DNA of 64,000 nt, from positions 62,001 through 126,000 of the forward strand of contig NZ_WBSO01000002.1 of the NCBI RefSeq assembly GCF_009299485.1, in the 5' to 3' direction. The stretch is from Bifidobacterium apri (GTDB lineage Bacteria; Actinomycetota; Actinomycetes; Actinomycetales; Bifidobacteriaceae). This document shows, in pieces, positions 37,619-47,615 of this stretch (the first letter of the stretch is position 1; each line of letters starts with the position of its first letter). Below the pieces are notes generated by a model. The model was given only the letters and a program-made list of their open reading frames with translations. It did not search any database and was not told the origin of the DNA. The translations under genes and the position numbers were made by a program.

Positions 37619-38461
37619 ATGGCCGACGATATCGTCATCGACTTCGACATAGCTCGCATTAACGGCATGGCCGCCCGCAATTGCATCAAGGACTATATCG
37701 CAGCCAATGACTGGCAGTTCAACGGGGATGACGAGGAATCGCTGCAAAGCAATTTGAACAGCGCATCGCGGGCGATGGTCAATCTTGCGCTCGACAAGCA
37801 TTATCGCAGCTTCGGAGAGATGAAGGACGATGAGTTCGTAAGCATTTTGCGACAGTACGCCCATCCGGTTGTCCATGACGACGAAGGCGATTCGCCCCAT
37901 ACACCGGTTGACACGCCGATTCCCAGTCGGCAGCCTGCCAGCACGCAGGGCACCGCCATCGCGCAGGCAGACGAGCCAGGCACCACTGAGACGCCTGCCA
38001 TGACATTCCCATCCATCGCAAACGAGAGCACACCAGAGATGACATCACTGCAGCCAAGCCGGGCACGGCACCGGGCAACATCATCCACGCCGTCATCATC
38101 ACCCACCCGTATCGCGCAAAGCGACGCTCGCACGCCAGCGGCACACGCCGCATCAACGACAACAGCCGTGGACGCGCCAGGACAGCTTACCGGGTCCTTC
38201 CTGAAAACCGAACTCGACGCCGCCCCAGTCAACCGAGGCGTGGTCGACCGGTATATCTACAGCATCCAATGGTCCTCGGAACACCACACCTACGTCGGCA
38301 CCGTGCTTGAGCTGCCGGGGCTGAGCTGGGTCGCCTCGACTCCCCTGCAAGCCCTGCAAGGCATCATCGATGCCTCCGAGCGCTGGGTGAACAATATGCT
38401 CAAACGCGGCGAGCAACCGCCTACGCCATTTGGCGAGCGCGTGCACAACGCCACATCCTGA
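37619..38461 (+). CDS. Protein with C-terminal HicB-like domain
   Basis: This 280-residue protein has three parts. Residues 1-90 form a small helical domain without a known match. Residues 90-200 are a Pro/Ser/Thr-rich linker. Residues about 207-270 (YIYSIQWSSEHHTYVGTVLE, LPGLSWVASTPLQALQGI) match the HicB antitoxin fold (partial RNase H-like). HicB usually pairs with a HicA toxin, but no HicA is adjacent. AGGAGGAAGG precedes the ATG. An upstream operator-like palindrome and leader hairpin suggest regulation. An orphan HicB relative with a new partner domain is more likely than a working toxin-antitoxin pair. Confidence 0.75.
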   Translation: MADDIVIDFDIARINGMAARNCIKDYIAANDWQFNGDDEESLQSNLNSASRAMVNLALDKHYRSFGEMKDDEFVSILRQYAHPVVHDDEGDSPHTPVDTPIPSRQPASTQGTAIAQADEPGTTETPAMTFPSIANESTPEMTSLQPSRARHRATSSTPSSSPTRIAQSDARTPAAHAASTTTAVDAPGQLTGSFLKTELDAAPVNRGVVDRYIYSIQWSSEHHTYVGTVLELPGLSWVASTPLQALQGIIDASERWVNNMLKRGEQPPTPFGERVHNATS

Positions 38462-38689
38462 CACATCCTGAGCTGTCGATGCCGGCGGCCTGACCGGCCT
38501 GCCTCGTGCCGTCTGAACGTCTGAACAATCTGGCCGCCGGGATTGTCGCCAACCCGCTCGGTACACGGTCGAGCAACCTGTGGGATTCCACACCGGCTTG
38601 CGCAGCATCAGTCCAAGCGTCGCGCGTGCTGAGCCTTCAGGTTCACCGCTTCGAATCAGCCTTATCCCCTCACTGACGAAGGAATCATC
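38462..38689. other. Gap before the GH5 gene
   Basis: No gene or clear site seen; the promoter of the glucanase should be here. Confidence 0.4.
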
Positions 38690-40783
38690 ATGGACACTGA
38701 CGATATCGGGCAGCAGCCGGACGAACGGCGTGAATCCGGAAATCCGGACGAGGCAACTCGCAGCGCCGCGCCCACCCCACGCGCAATCGGCATGTATAAC
38801 GATGCGGCGACCGTCGATTTCACCGTCAGTCAGACGCGACAATTTCCACCAGCCGGCGATGCAGCCCAGCCGATCAGCGGAATGCCAGGACACGCCGTCG
38901 CTTCCGACGCGTCAACAGGCGCAGACGAAGCGGACGTGAACGGAGCGCATCCAGCGGATCCAGACCAACGCCAACAGGCGGATGCTGCGGCGGAACAGAA
39001 CACACCACAGGACGCGCAGAACATACCGGATGTGCAACACGGAAAACGCGGTTCCAAACATCGGGGGAAGACCGGGAAGACCAAGAAGACCGACAAAACC
39101 GGGAAAACCAGCGCATCCGGGAAGCCAGGCATGAGCAAACCTGCCCGGCGCATCATCGCAGCCCTAGCCGCCATCGTGATCTTCCTCGCAGGAGCGGGAA
39201 CGGCGATCGCCATCACCACATATCGGCAACACCAGGAGGGCGCGCGGCAAACAGGCACCGAAAGTGGCACGAGCACAGCGACACCTTCGGGGGCAAGCTC
39301 CTCCGGCACCGCGACCCCGGCGGATTACATCAAAGCGATGCAATCATTCACCGCGAATGCCGACGCCGGCACACTCGCCTACGATGTCACAGGCAAAACC
39401 ACCACGCTCGCCGCCAAGGACACCCCATACGGCAAACACGGCAAGCTGTCCGTAGGCAAGGTGGACGGCTTGTCCGCACCGACAATACTCGACGCGCACG
39501 GCATGCCCTTCCAGCTGCGCGGCGCAAGCACCCACGGCCTGCAATGGTTCCCGCAATACGTCAACAAGGACGCTTTCCAGTCGTTGCGCGACGAGTGGGG
39601 CATCAATATGGTGCGATTGGCTGCGTACCCACGGGAAAACGGGTATCTGCAGGGCGCCCAAGCCCAGATGGATAGCACCATCGAACAAGGCATCCAGGCG
39701 GCGACCGATCTGGGCATGTATGTCATCATCGATTGGCATGTGCTCAACTACAATCCCAACGGGGACGCCGATCAAGCCGAATCATTCTTCAAGACATACG
39801 CCCAGAAATACAAGTCCTACGGCAACGTGATCTTCGAAGTATGCAACGAGCCCACCGGCACCCCATGGTACGACGGCTCAGGCAATGATATCTACAGCTA
39901 TTGCAGCCGCATGGCCAAAGCCATCCGAGACGCCGGCAGCGACGCGATCATCCTGTGCGGAACCAACACCTGGTCGCAAGAAGTTGACGCGGTCGCCAGC
40001 AAACCGCTGTCCGCGGATGGATTCGACAACATCATGTACGTGCTGCATTTCTACGCCGCCACTCACAAGGACGATCTGCGTGCCAAACTCGAAACTGCGC
40101 TGAAGTCAGGCACACCGGTGTTCGTCAGCGAATTCGGACTGTGCGACGCGTCAGGCAACGGCGCAATCGACCAAGCCAGCGCGAACGCATGGATGACGCT
40201 GCTTGCACGCAACAATATCAGTTACGCGGCTTGGGCGCTCTCCAACAAGGCGGAAACCGCCGCCTTCTTCAAGCCGTCCGTCACCGCGACTTCCCGATGG
40301 ACCGGCAATGATCTGACGCCAAGCGCAATCTGGCTGATCAACACGAGCCGAACGCTCGCGGATGCCACCAGCAAGGCGGCCGCAGGCGATTCGACCGCCA
40401 ACGGGTCGAACGCCTCCTCGGCCACGGCGAAAAAAGACAGCAAGAAGCCATCGGCCTCCGCATCATCTTCGGCAGCGGAATCCGCCGGATTACAAGCGAC
40501 GGCAACGATACGCAACCAATGGAATTCCGGAGCGACCTACGCAATCACCGTGAGCAACACGTCCGGAAGCAAGCATGAAGGCGCCTGGCAGGTCGCGTTC
40601 GATCTCGATGCCGATATCGCCGACATCTGGGGCGGCAGCATCGTCAGCCATGAAGGCACACACTACGTGGTCGCGCCCATGGATTGGAATACGGCGATCG
40701 AAGCGGGTGCGAGCGCGGAGATCGGATTCAATGCTTCCAGCACCGGACAAGCCGCGCAACCGCAACATCTCAGCGTGCAGTGA
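38690..40783 (+). CDS. Membrane-anchored GH5 glycoside hydrolase (endoglucanase-like)
   Basis: This 697-residue protein starts with a cytoplasmic region of about 150 residues, unusually long, ending in a Lys/Gly/Thr-rich tract. Then come one membrane anchor (155-177), a Ser/Thr/Gly linker, a GH5 catalytic domain (about 260-560) and a Ser/Ala linker. The last part (603-690) is a beta-sandwich domain rich in Trp, like a CBM2-type binding module. The acid/base is Glu387 in FEVCNEPTG and the nucleophile Glu481 in FVSEFGLCD, with DWHVLNYNP between. It should cut beta-1,4-glucan or mannan outside the cell. GH5 with this motif set is closest to endoglucanases. Signal-anchor placement (type II) is unusual. 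Confidence 0.88.
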   Translation: MDTDDIGQQPDERRESGNPDEATRSAAPTPRAIGMYNDAATVDFTVSQTRQFPPAGDAAQPISGMPGHAVASDASTGADEADVNGAHPADPDQRQQADAAAEQNTPQDAQNIPDVQHGKRGSKHRGKTGKTKKTDKTGKTSASGKPGMSKPARRIIAALAAIVIFLAGAGTAIAITTYRQHQEGARQTGTESGTSTATPSGASSSGTATPADYIKAMQSFTANADAGTLAYDVTGKTTTLAAKDTPYGKHGKLSVGKVDGLSAPTILDAHGMPFQLRGASTHGLQWFPQYVNKDAFQSLRDEWGINMVRLAAYPRENGYLQGAQAQMDSTIEQGIQAATDLGMYVIIDWHVLNYNPNGDADQAESFFKTYAQKYKSYGNVIFEVCNEPTGTPWYDGSGNDIYSYCSRMAKAIRDAGSDAIILCGTNTWSQEVDAVASKPLSADGFDNIMYVLHFYAATHKDDLRAKLETALKSGTPVFVSEFGLCDASGNGAIDQASANAWMTLLARNNISYAAWALSNKAETAAFFKPSVTATSRWTGNDLTPSAIWLINTSRTLADATSKAAAGDSTANGSNASSATAKKDSKKPSASASSSAAESAGLQATATIRNQWNSGATYAITVSNTSGSKHEGAWQVAFDLDADIADIWGGSIVSHEGTHYVVAPMDWNTAIEAGASAEIGFNASSTGQAAQPQHLSVQ

Positions 40784-40886
40784 CGGCCTCGGGGGGCGAT
40801 TCTTCGCGGCGACGCAGGGTACGATGTCGTGGGCGGTTATTGCATATTGCGCCGCGGTGATACCGCCTTTCATGCGGTTTTCATGC

Positions 40887-40940
40887 GGAGTCAGCGGAGT
40901 CAGCGGATTCAATGGATTCAATGGATTCAATGGATTCGAC
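40887..40940. repeat. Six tandem 9-bp units
   Basis: GGAGTCAGC twice, GGATTCAAT three times, GGATTCGAC once, in register. It is downstream of the GH5 gene in a non-coding gap (40784-41176), which otherwise shows nothing clear. Likely a slippage tract. Confidence 0.9.
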
Positions 40941-41176
40941 AGGTGCACAGGTTCAACAACTTCCACGCACTTCCAGCGACGTCCAACGATTTCCTTTGGA
41001 ATCTGTCTTGAAATTCCGCATCAGAAGCCCCACTCGACAGGGCTTCGTCATACCATGGATATGACAACCGTGGAATATATCACGGATAGATCGCGGCTCA
41101 GCACGGGGACGAAGCGCCGGGGCGTGGCCGCATCCGCGTCCCGACCACGGCCGCCAGACGAGTCAAGGAGCATGTC

Positions 41177-41668
41177 ATGACCGACTACCAATCACAACCG
41201 CCGCTGCCACAGCCGCCACAATCTCAGCCGACGCAGCCTCAGACACCGCAATACCCCAATGCCCAGCAGCAGACGGACGCCCCGCAGTATGCCTCGCAAT
41301 ACACCGCGCAGCCGGACGCCCCACAATACGACCAGCAGTACGCCGCACCGCAATACCCCACCGGAACGCCGTACCCGCCGACGCCACAGTACGCCCCGCA
41401 GGCGCAAGCTCCCATGCCCGCCTCCGCCCAGCCATACGGCGTCACCAGCCTCGGCGGATGGGTCGGCACGATCATCCTGTCCGCCATCCCACTGGTCGGT
41501 TTCATTCTGCTGATTTGCTGGGCAGCCGGCATGGGTGGTGAAGAGCATCGCGATCGCCGCAACTGGGCGCTCGCGCAACTCATCATCGGAGTGGTGGCGT
41601 TCCTCCTCGTCATCATCATCACCGCGGCGACAGGCTTCTCCCTCACGCAGATGTTTGATCAGTACTGA
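41177..41668 (+). CDS. Pro/Gln-rich two-span membrane protein
   Basis: This 163-residue protein starts with about 88 residues rich in Pro, Gln, Tyr and Ala (repeats such as APQY and TPQY). Two membrane segments follow (about 96-117 and 129-150) joined by a charged loop (EEHRDRRNWA). The layout is typical of small actinobacterial proteins of the DUF4190/interferon-induced-transmembrane-like kind, but no function is known. AAGGAGCATGTC precedes the ATG. An 18-bp terminator hairpin follows. Confidence 0.8.
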   Translation: MTDYQSQPPLPQPPQSQPTQPQTPQYPNAQQQTDAPQYASQYTAQPDAPQYDQQYAAPQYPTGTPYPPTPQYAPQAQAPMPASAQPYGVTSLGGWVGTIILSAIPLVGFILLICWAAGMGGEEHRDRRNWALAQLIIGVVAFLLVIIITAATGFSLTQMFDQY

Positions 41669-41699
41669 TCCGCGAACCCGCGATTCGGACAATATATGA

Positions 41700-41749
41700 A
41701 CATATGGAAGGGGCGCCGCACGAGCCAGTGTGGCGCCCCTTCCATATGT
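41700..41749. terminator. 18-bp perfect hairpin, bidirectional
   Basis: Arms 41700-41717 and 41732-41749 pair perfectly around a 14-base loop. It sits 30 bases after the gene at 41177 and about 90 bases after the galE stop, between convergent genes. Confidence 0.7.
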
Positions 41750-41841
41750 TGTCTATCAGCTCTGTCGGCTCGTTAATGCCGGTCAGACTGATTCACCGAT
41801 GGCAGCCTGGCCGGTATGCCGACCGGTACGACGGCGACGCG

Positions 41842-42843
41842 TTACTTGCGATCGCCATAGCCTTCCGGATGGCTCGAATGCCAAGCCCATGCGGAAGCAA
41901 TGATCTTGTCGATATTGTCGAACTGCGGCTTCCAGCCGAGCACCTCACGCGCCTTGTCGGAGGCTGCGATCAACGTATCCGGGTCGCCGGGGCGGCGCGG
42001 CGCCATTTCAGCGGGGATCTCCTTGCCGGTCACGCGACGGGCGGCCTCGAGGATCTGCAGATTCGAGAAGCCGGTGGACGAGCCAAGGTTGAACGCCGAA
42101 GACTCATTGCCCTCGCGCAGGTACTTGACCGCCAGGATATGCGCGTCCGCAAGGTCATACGGGTGCACGTAGTCGCGCACATTGGTGCCGTCAGGCGTGT
42201 TGTAATCATTGCCGAAAATCTTGAGCATATCGCGCTTGCCCTGCGCCACCTGCAGCACGATCGGCAGCAGATGCGTCTCCGGATTGTGATCCTCACCGAT
42301 CGAGCCGTCAGGCTTGGCGCCGGCGACATTGAAGTAGCGCAGCGCGACAAACTTGATGCCGTAGGCGAGGTCGGACCAGTGCATGATCTTCTCCATCATG
42401 AGCTTGCTCTCGCCGTACGGGTTGATCGGCTTTTGCGGGTCAGTCTCGCGGATCGGCATTTTCTCGGGGATGCCGTAGGTGGCGGCGGTCGAGGAGAAGA
42501 CGATGTTCTTCACGCCCACTTCATTCATGACTTCAAGCAGCTTGATCATGCCTGCGGTGTTGTTGTCGAAATATTTGAGCGGCTTCTTCATCGATTCGGC
42601 CACCAGCGAGTATGCGGCAAAATGGATGACCGCGTCGACATCCGGGTTCTCCTTGAACACGGTGCGCATGAAATCCTGATCGGCGATGTCGCCCTGATAG
42701 AACTTCGCCGCTGGATTGACGGCGGCACGATGACCAGTGACCAGGCTGTCAACGACCACGACCTTCTCATCCGTGGTGTTGACCAGACGGTCGACCATAT
42801 GCGAGCCGATGTAGCCGGCTCCACCGAGGACCAATACTGCCAT
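41842..42843 (-). CDS. galE: UDP-glucose 4-epimerase
   Basis: This 333-residue short-chain epimerase interconverts UDP-glucose and UDP-galactose. It carries the NAD-binding GGAGYIGSH, the catalytic Ser/Tyr-Lys set (SSTAATYG and YGESK), and [11 protein letters not shown] 42843 follows AAGGAGCAACT. It supports galactose use through the Leloir steps and supply of galactose for the envelope. Its promoter region is shared with a repeat array. Confidence 0.96.
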   Translation of the reverse strand: MAVLVLGGAGYIGSHMVDRLVNTTDEKVVVVDSLVTGHRAAVNPAAKFYQGDIADQDFMRTVFKENPDVDAVIHFAAYSLVAESMKKPLKYFDNNTAGMIKLLEVMNEVGVKNIVFSSTAATYGIPEKMPIRETDPQKPINPYGESKLMMEKIMHWSDLAYGIKFVALRYFNVAGAKPDGSIGEDHNPETHLLPIVLQVAQGKRDMLKIFGNDYNTPDGTNVRDYVHPYDLADAHILAVKYLREGNESSAFNLGSSTGFSNLQILEAARRVTGKEIPAEMAPRRPGDPDTLIAASDKAREVLGWKPQFDNIDKIIASAWAWHSSHPEGYGDRK

Positions 42844-43020
42844 AGTTGCTCCTTGTACGTCATGTTCGCAACCCGCATATGCGGGAAACCAACCACCAGT
42901 GTACGCCGTAAGGCCTATTCCGAGACGGCGCACACGGGGAATGTTGCCTTCACCGCGGTATCGCACACGGACGATGTCAACATCCCGGCGCTGTGCGACA
43001 CGCAGTCGCACAGCGGACAG

Positions 43021-43245
43021 ATATCCGCCACCTCCCCACAAACCATCTACGCAAAATCCACCACCACCCCTCACAAACTGTCTACGCAAAACCCACCCCC
43101 AGCGTAGACAGTTTGTGGAGGATGACAACCAGACAAACAACCACACCGCCATACGACCCGACAATCACACCGCAGACGAATATCCGTCACCTCCCCACAA
43201 ACCATCTACGCAAAACCCACCACCAGCGTAGACAGTTTGCGGAGG
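43021..43245. repeat. Family 2 hairpin repeats between galE and purF
   Basis: CACAAACTGTCTACGC (43072-43087) pairs perfectly with 43102-43117. A second, less exact pair lies near 43195-43245. The segment ATATCCGYCACCTCCCCACA and what follows is present twice (about 43021 and 43180). It is in the divergent promoter region. Confidence 0.85.
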
Positions 43246-43379
43246 ACGACAACCAGACGGGCGAGAGCTGCGCAGACAGCCACGCACCCGACCACCCCAA
43301 CCGGCCGGATACCCACCCAGCCTCTCCACCGGATACCTGCCCAACCCCGCCACCGGATACGCGACGACCCTGACGCCGC

Positions 43380-43402
43380 GATGTAGCCGGCGGTTGATAT
43401 GT
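43380..43402 (+). promoter_or_regulatory. Purine-gene promoter element upstream of purF
   Basis: GATGTAGCCGGCG, then G, then TTGATAT (43380-43400), 51 bases before the purF start; compare the element before purC. TATGTT may be the -10. Confidence 0.6.
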
Positions 43403-43451
43403 TGGTTACTAGCGAATCCCCCGTTTCCACGGTTTTGGAAGGAGCTTTGGC

Positions 43452-44981
43452 TTGTCAGCTGAACTCGAAGACATCCACGAAGAGTGCGGTATTTTCGGCG
43501 TCTGGGGACACCCGGATGCTGCCCGTCTCACCTATTTCGGTCTGCACGCATTGCAGCACCGCGGCCAGGAGGGCGCCGGCATCGTTTCCAACGACAACGG
43601 CCATCTCATCGGACATCGCGGGCTCGGCCTGCTCACCCAGGTATTCTCCGACGAGCATGAAATCGAACGGCTCAAAGGAGACAAGGCCATCGGCCACGTC
43701 CGTTACGCGACCTCCGGATCCGGATCGGTGGACAACATCCAGCCGTTCCTGTTCCGTTTCCACGACGGCGACGTCGCGCTCGGCCACAACGGCAACCTCA
43801 CCAACTGCGTGAGCCTGCGCCGCAAATTGGAGGACGAAGGCGCGATCTTCCACTCCAATTCCGACACCGAAGTGCTGATGCACCTGATCCGCCGTTCCAA
43901 CGCCCCCACGTTCATGGACAAGCTCAAGGAAGCGCTCAACAAGGTTCACGGCGGTTTCGCCTATCTGCTCATGACCGAGCACGCGATGATCGGCGCACTC
44001 GACCCGAACGGCTTCCGTCCGCTGTCGTTGGGCCGCATGAAGAACGGTGCATACGTACTGGCGTCCGAAACATGCGCGCTGGACATCGTCGGAGCCGAAT
44101 TCGTACGCGATATCGGCCCGGGCGAAATCATCGTCGTGGATGACGAAGGCTACCATATGGACCGTTACACGACCAACACCCAGCTGGCGATCTGCTCGAT
44201 GGAGTACATTTACTTCGCGCGTCCGGACTCCAACATCTACGGCGTCAACGTGCATTCAGCCCGTAAGCGTATGGGCGCGATCCTCGCCAAAGAGTCCCCT
44301 GCCCCCGCCGACATGGTCATCGCCGTGCCGAACTCCTCGCTGTCCGCGGCATCCGGCTTCTCAGAAACCAGCGGCCTGCCCAACGAAATGGGCCTGATCA
44401 AAAACCAGTACGTGGCTCGAACCTTCATCCAGCCGACGCAGGAATTGCGTGAACAAGGCGTCCGGATGAAACTGTCCGCCGTGCGCGGTGTCGTCAAAGG
44501 CAAAAGCGTCGCGGTAATCGACGATTCCATCGTCCGTGGCACCACATCACGACGAATCGTCCAACTGCTGCGCGAAGCCGGCGCCCGCGAAGTGCATATG
44601 CGCATCTCCTCACCGCCGCTGAAATACCCCTGCTTCTACGGCATCGACATCCAGACGACCAAAGAACTGATCGCCGCGAAGAAGTCAGTCGAGGAAATCC
44701 GTGAATATATCGGCGCCGATTCGCTGGCGTTCCTGTCATTGGACGGTCTGGTCGAAGCCATCGGTCTGCACGCGGACGCTCCGTACGGCGGGTTGTGCGT
44801 CGCATACTTCAACGGCGACTACCCGACCGCGCTCGACGATTACGAAGAGTCGTTCCTCAAGTCCCTGACCCCTGAGGACCGCGTGAGGATCGCCAAGTTC
44901 GCGCATGATAAGAGCCACTATCAAGGCAACGAGTTCAGCGCGGACATCACCACGCTGCAAGCACAACTGGCGAAGGCCTGA
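43452..44981 (+). CDS. purF: Amidophosphoribosyltransferase
   Basis: The 509-residue enzyme makes phosphoribosylamine from PRPP and glutamine (purine step 1). An 11-residue propeptide precedes the N-terminal nucleophile Cys12 (CGIFGVWGH), as in the Bacillus type. The PRPP loop is [14 protein letters not shown]. The Bacillus Fe-S ligand positions correspond to Cys248, Cys394, Cys449 and residue 452, which is tyrosine here (GLCVAY). The start is TTG 43452, with AAGGAG 7 bases upstream. It heads purF-purM-purD. Confidence 0.95.
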   Translation: MSAELEDIHEECGIFGVWGHPDAARLTYFGLHALQHRGQEGAGIVSNDNGHLIGHRGLGLLTQVFSDEHEIERLKGDKAIGHVRYATSGSGSVDNIQPFLFRFHDGDVALGHNGNLTNCVSLRRKLEDEGAIFHSNSDTEVLMHLIRRSNAPTFMDKLKEALNKVHGGFAYLLMTEHAMIGALDPNGFRPLSLGRMKNGAYVLASETCALDIVGAEFVRDIGPGEIIVVDDEGYHMDRYTTNTQLAICSMEYIYFARPDSNIYGVNVHSARKRMGAILAKESPAPADMVIAVPNSSLSAASGFSETSGLPNEMGLIKNQYVARTFIQPTQELREQGVRMKLSAVRGVVKGKSVAVIDDSIVRGTTSRRIVQLLREAGAREVHMRISSPPLKYPCFYGIDIQTTKELIAAKKSVEEIREYIGADSLAFLSLDGLVEAIGLHADAPYGGLCVAYFNGDYPTALDDYEESFLKSLTPEDRVRIAKFAHDKSHYQGNEFSADITTLQAQLAKA

Positions 44982-44984
44982 CAT

Positions 44985-45020
44985 GATGCCGCTGCAATCG
45001 TTCGCGGATGCAGCGGCATC
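44985..45020 (+). terminator. Hairpin between purF and purM
   Basis: GATGCCGCTGCA (44985-44996) pairs perfectly with 45009-45020. There is no T run, so it may be a processing or pausing site rather than a full stop. Confidence 0.5.
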
Positions 45021-45126
45021 GTCATGCCTGCACCGATCGCCGGTACGCGGTGCCGTGCATAACTCAGTCAACCCCAATACCCCAAACCCGGATACGTATC
45101 CAAGAAACATCCAAGAAAGGTAAGTC

Positions 45127-46161
45127 ATGCCAGAAGCGTATGAGAAGGCAGGAGTCAGTGTCGAAGCCGGCTACGAGGTGGTCAAGCGCATCAAATCGCA
45201 TGTCGCGCGCACGAACCGCCCCGGCGTGGTCGGCGGCATCGGCGGTTTCGGCGGCCTGTTCGATCTGGCCTCCCTCGGCTACCGCGAACCGGTGCTGATT
45301 TCCGGCACCGACGGCGTCGGCACCAAGCTTATGGTCGCGAAGATGGCGAACAAGCACGACAAAATCGGCATCGACTGCGTTGCCATGTGCGTCAACGACA
45401 TCGCCGCCCAAGGCGCCGAGCCGCTGTTCTTCCTCGATTACATCGCGTGCGGCAAGAACGATCCGGCGCTGCTCGAACAGGTCGTCTCCGGCGTGGCTGA
45501 CGGCTGCGTGCAATCCGAATGCGCGCTCATCGGCGGCGAAACCGCGGAAATGCCAGGCATGTATGACCCGGACGAGTACGATCTCGCCGGTTTTGCCGTC
45601 GGTGTCGCCGAGAAATCCGATATCGTTGACGGATCGACGATCACCGAAGGCGATACGCTGATCGGTCTGCCGTCCACCGGCGTGCATTCCAACGGCTTCT
45701 CGCTGGTGCGCAAAGCACTGTTCGAACAGGCCGGTTACACGGTGGACACCACGCTCGACGAGCTCGGCGGCAAAACCGTAGGCGAGGTGCTGCTCACCCC
45801 GACCAAGATCTATGTCAAGGCGCTCAAGCCGCTGTTCGCGGAGCATCTCATCAAGGGCGTCGCCCACATCACCGGCGGCGGATTCATCGAAAACATCCCT
45901 CGCATGATCCCCGACGGCCTGGCCGCGAGCATCAATCTGGACGCCTTCCCCGTCCCGCCGATTTTCGATGTCATCGAACGCGCGGGCGAGGTGGATCATA
46001 TGGAGATGTTCAACATCTTCAACATGGGTATCGGCATGGTACTCGCCGTGGACTCCTCCAAAGCTCAAGCCACCCTCGACCTGCTCAAGGCCAACGGCGA
46101 GACCGCCTATGAAATCGGCTCCATCGTCGCCAAGAACGACAGCGACGTCGAACTTCACTGA
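45127..46161 (+). CDS. purM: AIR synthetase
   Basis: This 344-residue enzyme closes the imidazole ring (purine step 5). [28 protein letters not shown] and [13 protein letters not shown] are the family motifs. ATG follows AAAGGTAAGTC. It is 33 bases upstream of purD. Confidence 0.97.
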   Translation: MPEAYEKAGVSVEAGYEVVKRIKSHVARTNRPGVVGGIGGFGGLFDLASLGYREPVLISGTDGVGTKLMVAKMANKHDKIGIDCVAMCVNDIAAQGAEPLFFLDYIACGKNDPALLEQVVSGVADGCVQSECALIGGETAEMPGMYDPDEYDLAGFAVGVAEKSDIVDGSTITEGDTLIGLPSTGVHSNGFSLVRKALFEQAGYTVDTTLDELGGKTVGEVLLTPTKIYVKALKPLFAEHLIKGVAHITGGGFIENIPRMIPDGLAASINLDAFPVPPIFDVIERAGEVDHMEMFNIFNMGIGMVLAVDSSKAQATLDLLKANGETAYEIGSIVAKNDSDVELH

Positions 46162-46194
46162 ACATCAACGTCCGAACGAAAGGAACGCGCAAAC

Positions 46195-47469
46195 ATGGGA
46201 ATGAAGGTTCTGGTCATCGGTTCAGGTGCACGCGAACACGCCATCGCGCATGCGCTGCTCAGCGGTCCAAGCGTGAGCGAAGTGACGGTCGCCCCCGGCA
46301 ATCCGGGGATGCGGCTCGACGGCATCAACACCACGCAGCTTGACCCGTCCAATCACGCAGCCCTGATCGACTTCGTCAAAGACAACCAGGTCGATTGGGT
46401 GTTCGTCGGTCCGGAAGTGCCGCTGATCCAAGGCATCGTCGATGATTTCGAAGCGAACGGCATCAAAGCGTTCGGCCCGAGCAAAGCAGCCGCACAGATC
46501 GAGGGATCCAAGGATTTCGCCAAACAGCTGATGGAACGCCACGGCATCCCGACAGCGAAATACCACACCTTCGACGAGCTTGCCACGGCCGAAGCGTACG
46601 TGCGCGACCATGGCGCCCCGATCGTGGTCAAGGCCGACGGTCTGGCCGCCGGCAAGGGCGTGACGGTCGCCATGGATCTCGACACCGCCCTCAAAGCGCT
46701 GGAGGATATCTTCGTGGATCACCGTTTCGGCGCCGCGGGTGCGAAGGTAGTGATCGAGGATTACCTCGAAGGCCAGGAATTCTCGCTGATGAGCTTCGTG
46801 AATGGCACCGAGTTCTGGCCGATGCCGATTTCGCAGGACCACAAGCGCGCCTTCGACGGCGACAAGGGGCCGAACACAGGCGGTATGGGCGCGTACAGCC
46901 CTGTGCCTCAGATCAGCAAGGATGTGGTCGACACCGCGATCGAGACGATTGTCCGCCCGACGGTTCAAGCGATGGCCGACGAGGGCACGCCATTCACCGG
47001 TATTCTGTACGCCGGGCTGATCGCGACCGCCGACGGTCCGAAAGTCATCGAATTCAACGCGCGATTCGGCGACCCGGAAACCGAAGTGGTGCTCCCCCGC
47101 CTGACCTCCGATTTCGGCGCAGGAATCAACGCAATCCTCAACGACGAAACCCCGACCTTCACGTGGGAGGATGACAACAAGACGACGCTCGGTGTGGTGC
47201 TCGCCTCGAACGGCTACCCGACCAACGTGATCAAGGGCGCAGCAATCCCCGAAATCCCGGTCGACGAATCCAGCCACGTGTATTACGCGGGTGTCACCAC
47301 GGATGCCGACGGTAAGCTGGTCGCCAATTCCGGGCGCGTCCTGCTGCTGGAGACCACGGCAGACGATATCCGTGCCGCACAGGACAAGATCTACGGTGTG
47401 CTCGACACGCTTGACACCACCGGCATGTTCTACCGTCACGATATCGGAGCCAAGGCCCTGAACGCGTGA
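46195..47469 (+). CDS. purD: GAR synthetase
   Basis: This 424-residue ATP-grasp enzyme joins phosphoribosylamine and glycine (purine step 2). VIGSGAREHAIAHAL, KADGLAAGKGV, GGMGAYSPVP and FNARFGDPE are standard. ATG 46195 is used, with AAAGGA upstream; ATG 46201 is an alternative. It ends the purF-purM-purD group and is followed by a repeat array. Confidence 0.97.
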   Translation: MGMKVLVIGSGAREHAIAHALLSGPSVSEVTVAPGNPGMRLDGINTTQLDPSNHAALIDFVKDNQVDWVFVGPEVPLIQGIVDDFEANGIKAFGPSKAAAQIEGSKDFAKQLMERHGIPTAKYHTFDELATAEAYVRDHGAPIVVKADGLAAGKGVTVAMDLDTALKALEDIFVDHRFGAAGAKVVIEDYLEGQEFSLMSFVNGTEFWPMPISQDHKRAFDGDKGPNTGGMGAYSPVPQISKDVVDTAIETIVRPTVQAMADEGTPFTGILYAGLIATADGPKVIEFNARFGDPETEVVLPRLTSDFGAGINAILNDETPTFTWEDDNKTTLGVVLASNGYPTNVIKGAAIPEIPVDESSHVYYAGVTTDADGKLVANSGRVLLLETTADDIRAAQDKIYGVLDTLDTTGMFYRHDIGAKALNA

Positions 47470-47615
47470 ACGGCTGAATGAGCGGGCGCAAGATTTCGCA
47501 GACTCCTGCATGAGCGGGCGCGATTGTACAAACGCCTCAGCTCCTGAACAAACGAGCGGCCAATCTACACCCCAAACACCTAGACTGACCTAGGCTGACC
47601 GCTCTCGCCTTCTAT

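Noticed and set aside
37619-38461. Complete HicAB toxin-antitoxin pair
   Set aside because: No small HicA-like frame on either side.
42810-42822. Third copy of the purC/purF element inside galE
   Set aside because: GATGTAGCCGGC there is the complement of the codons for the NAD-binding GAGYIG motif; only the first 12 bases match and it is not at a purine gene.
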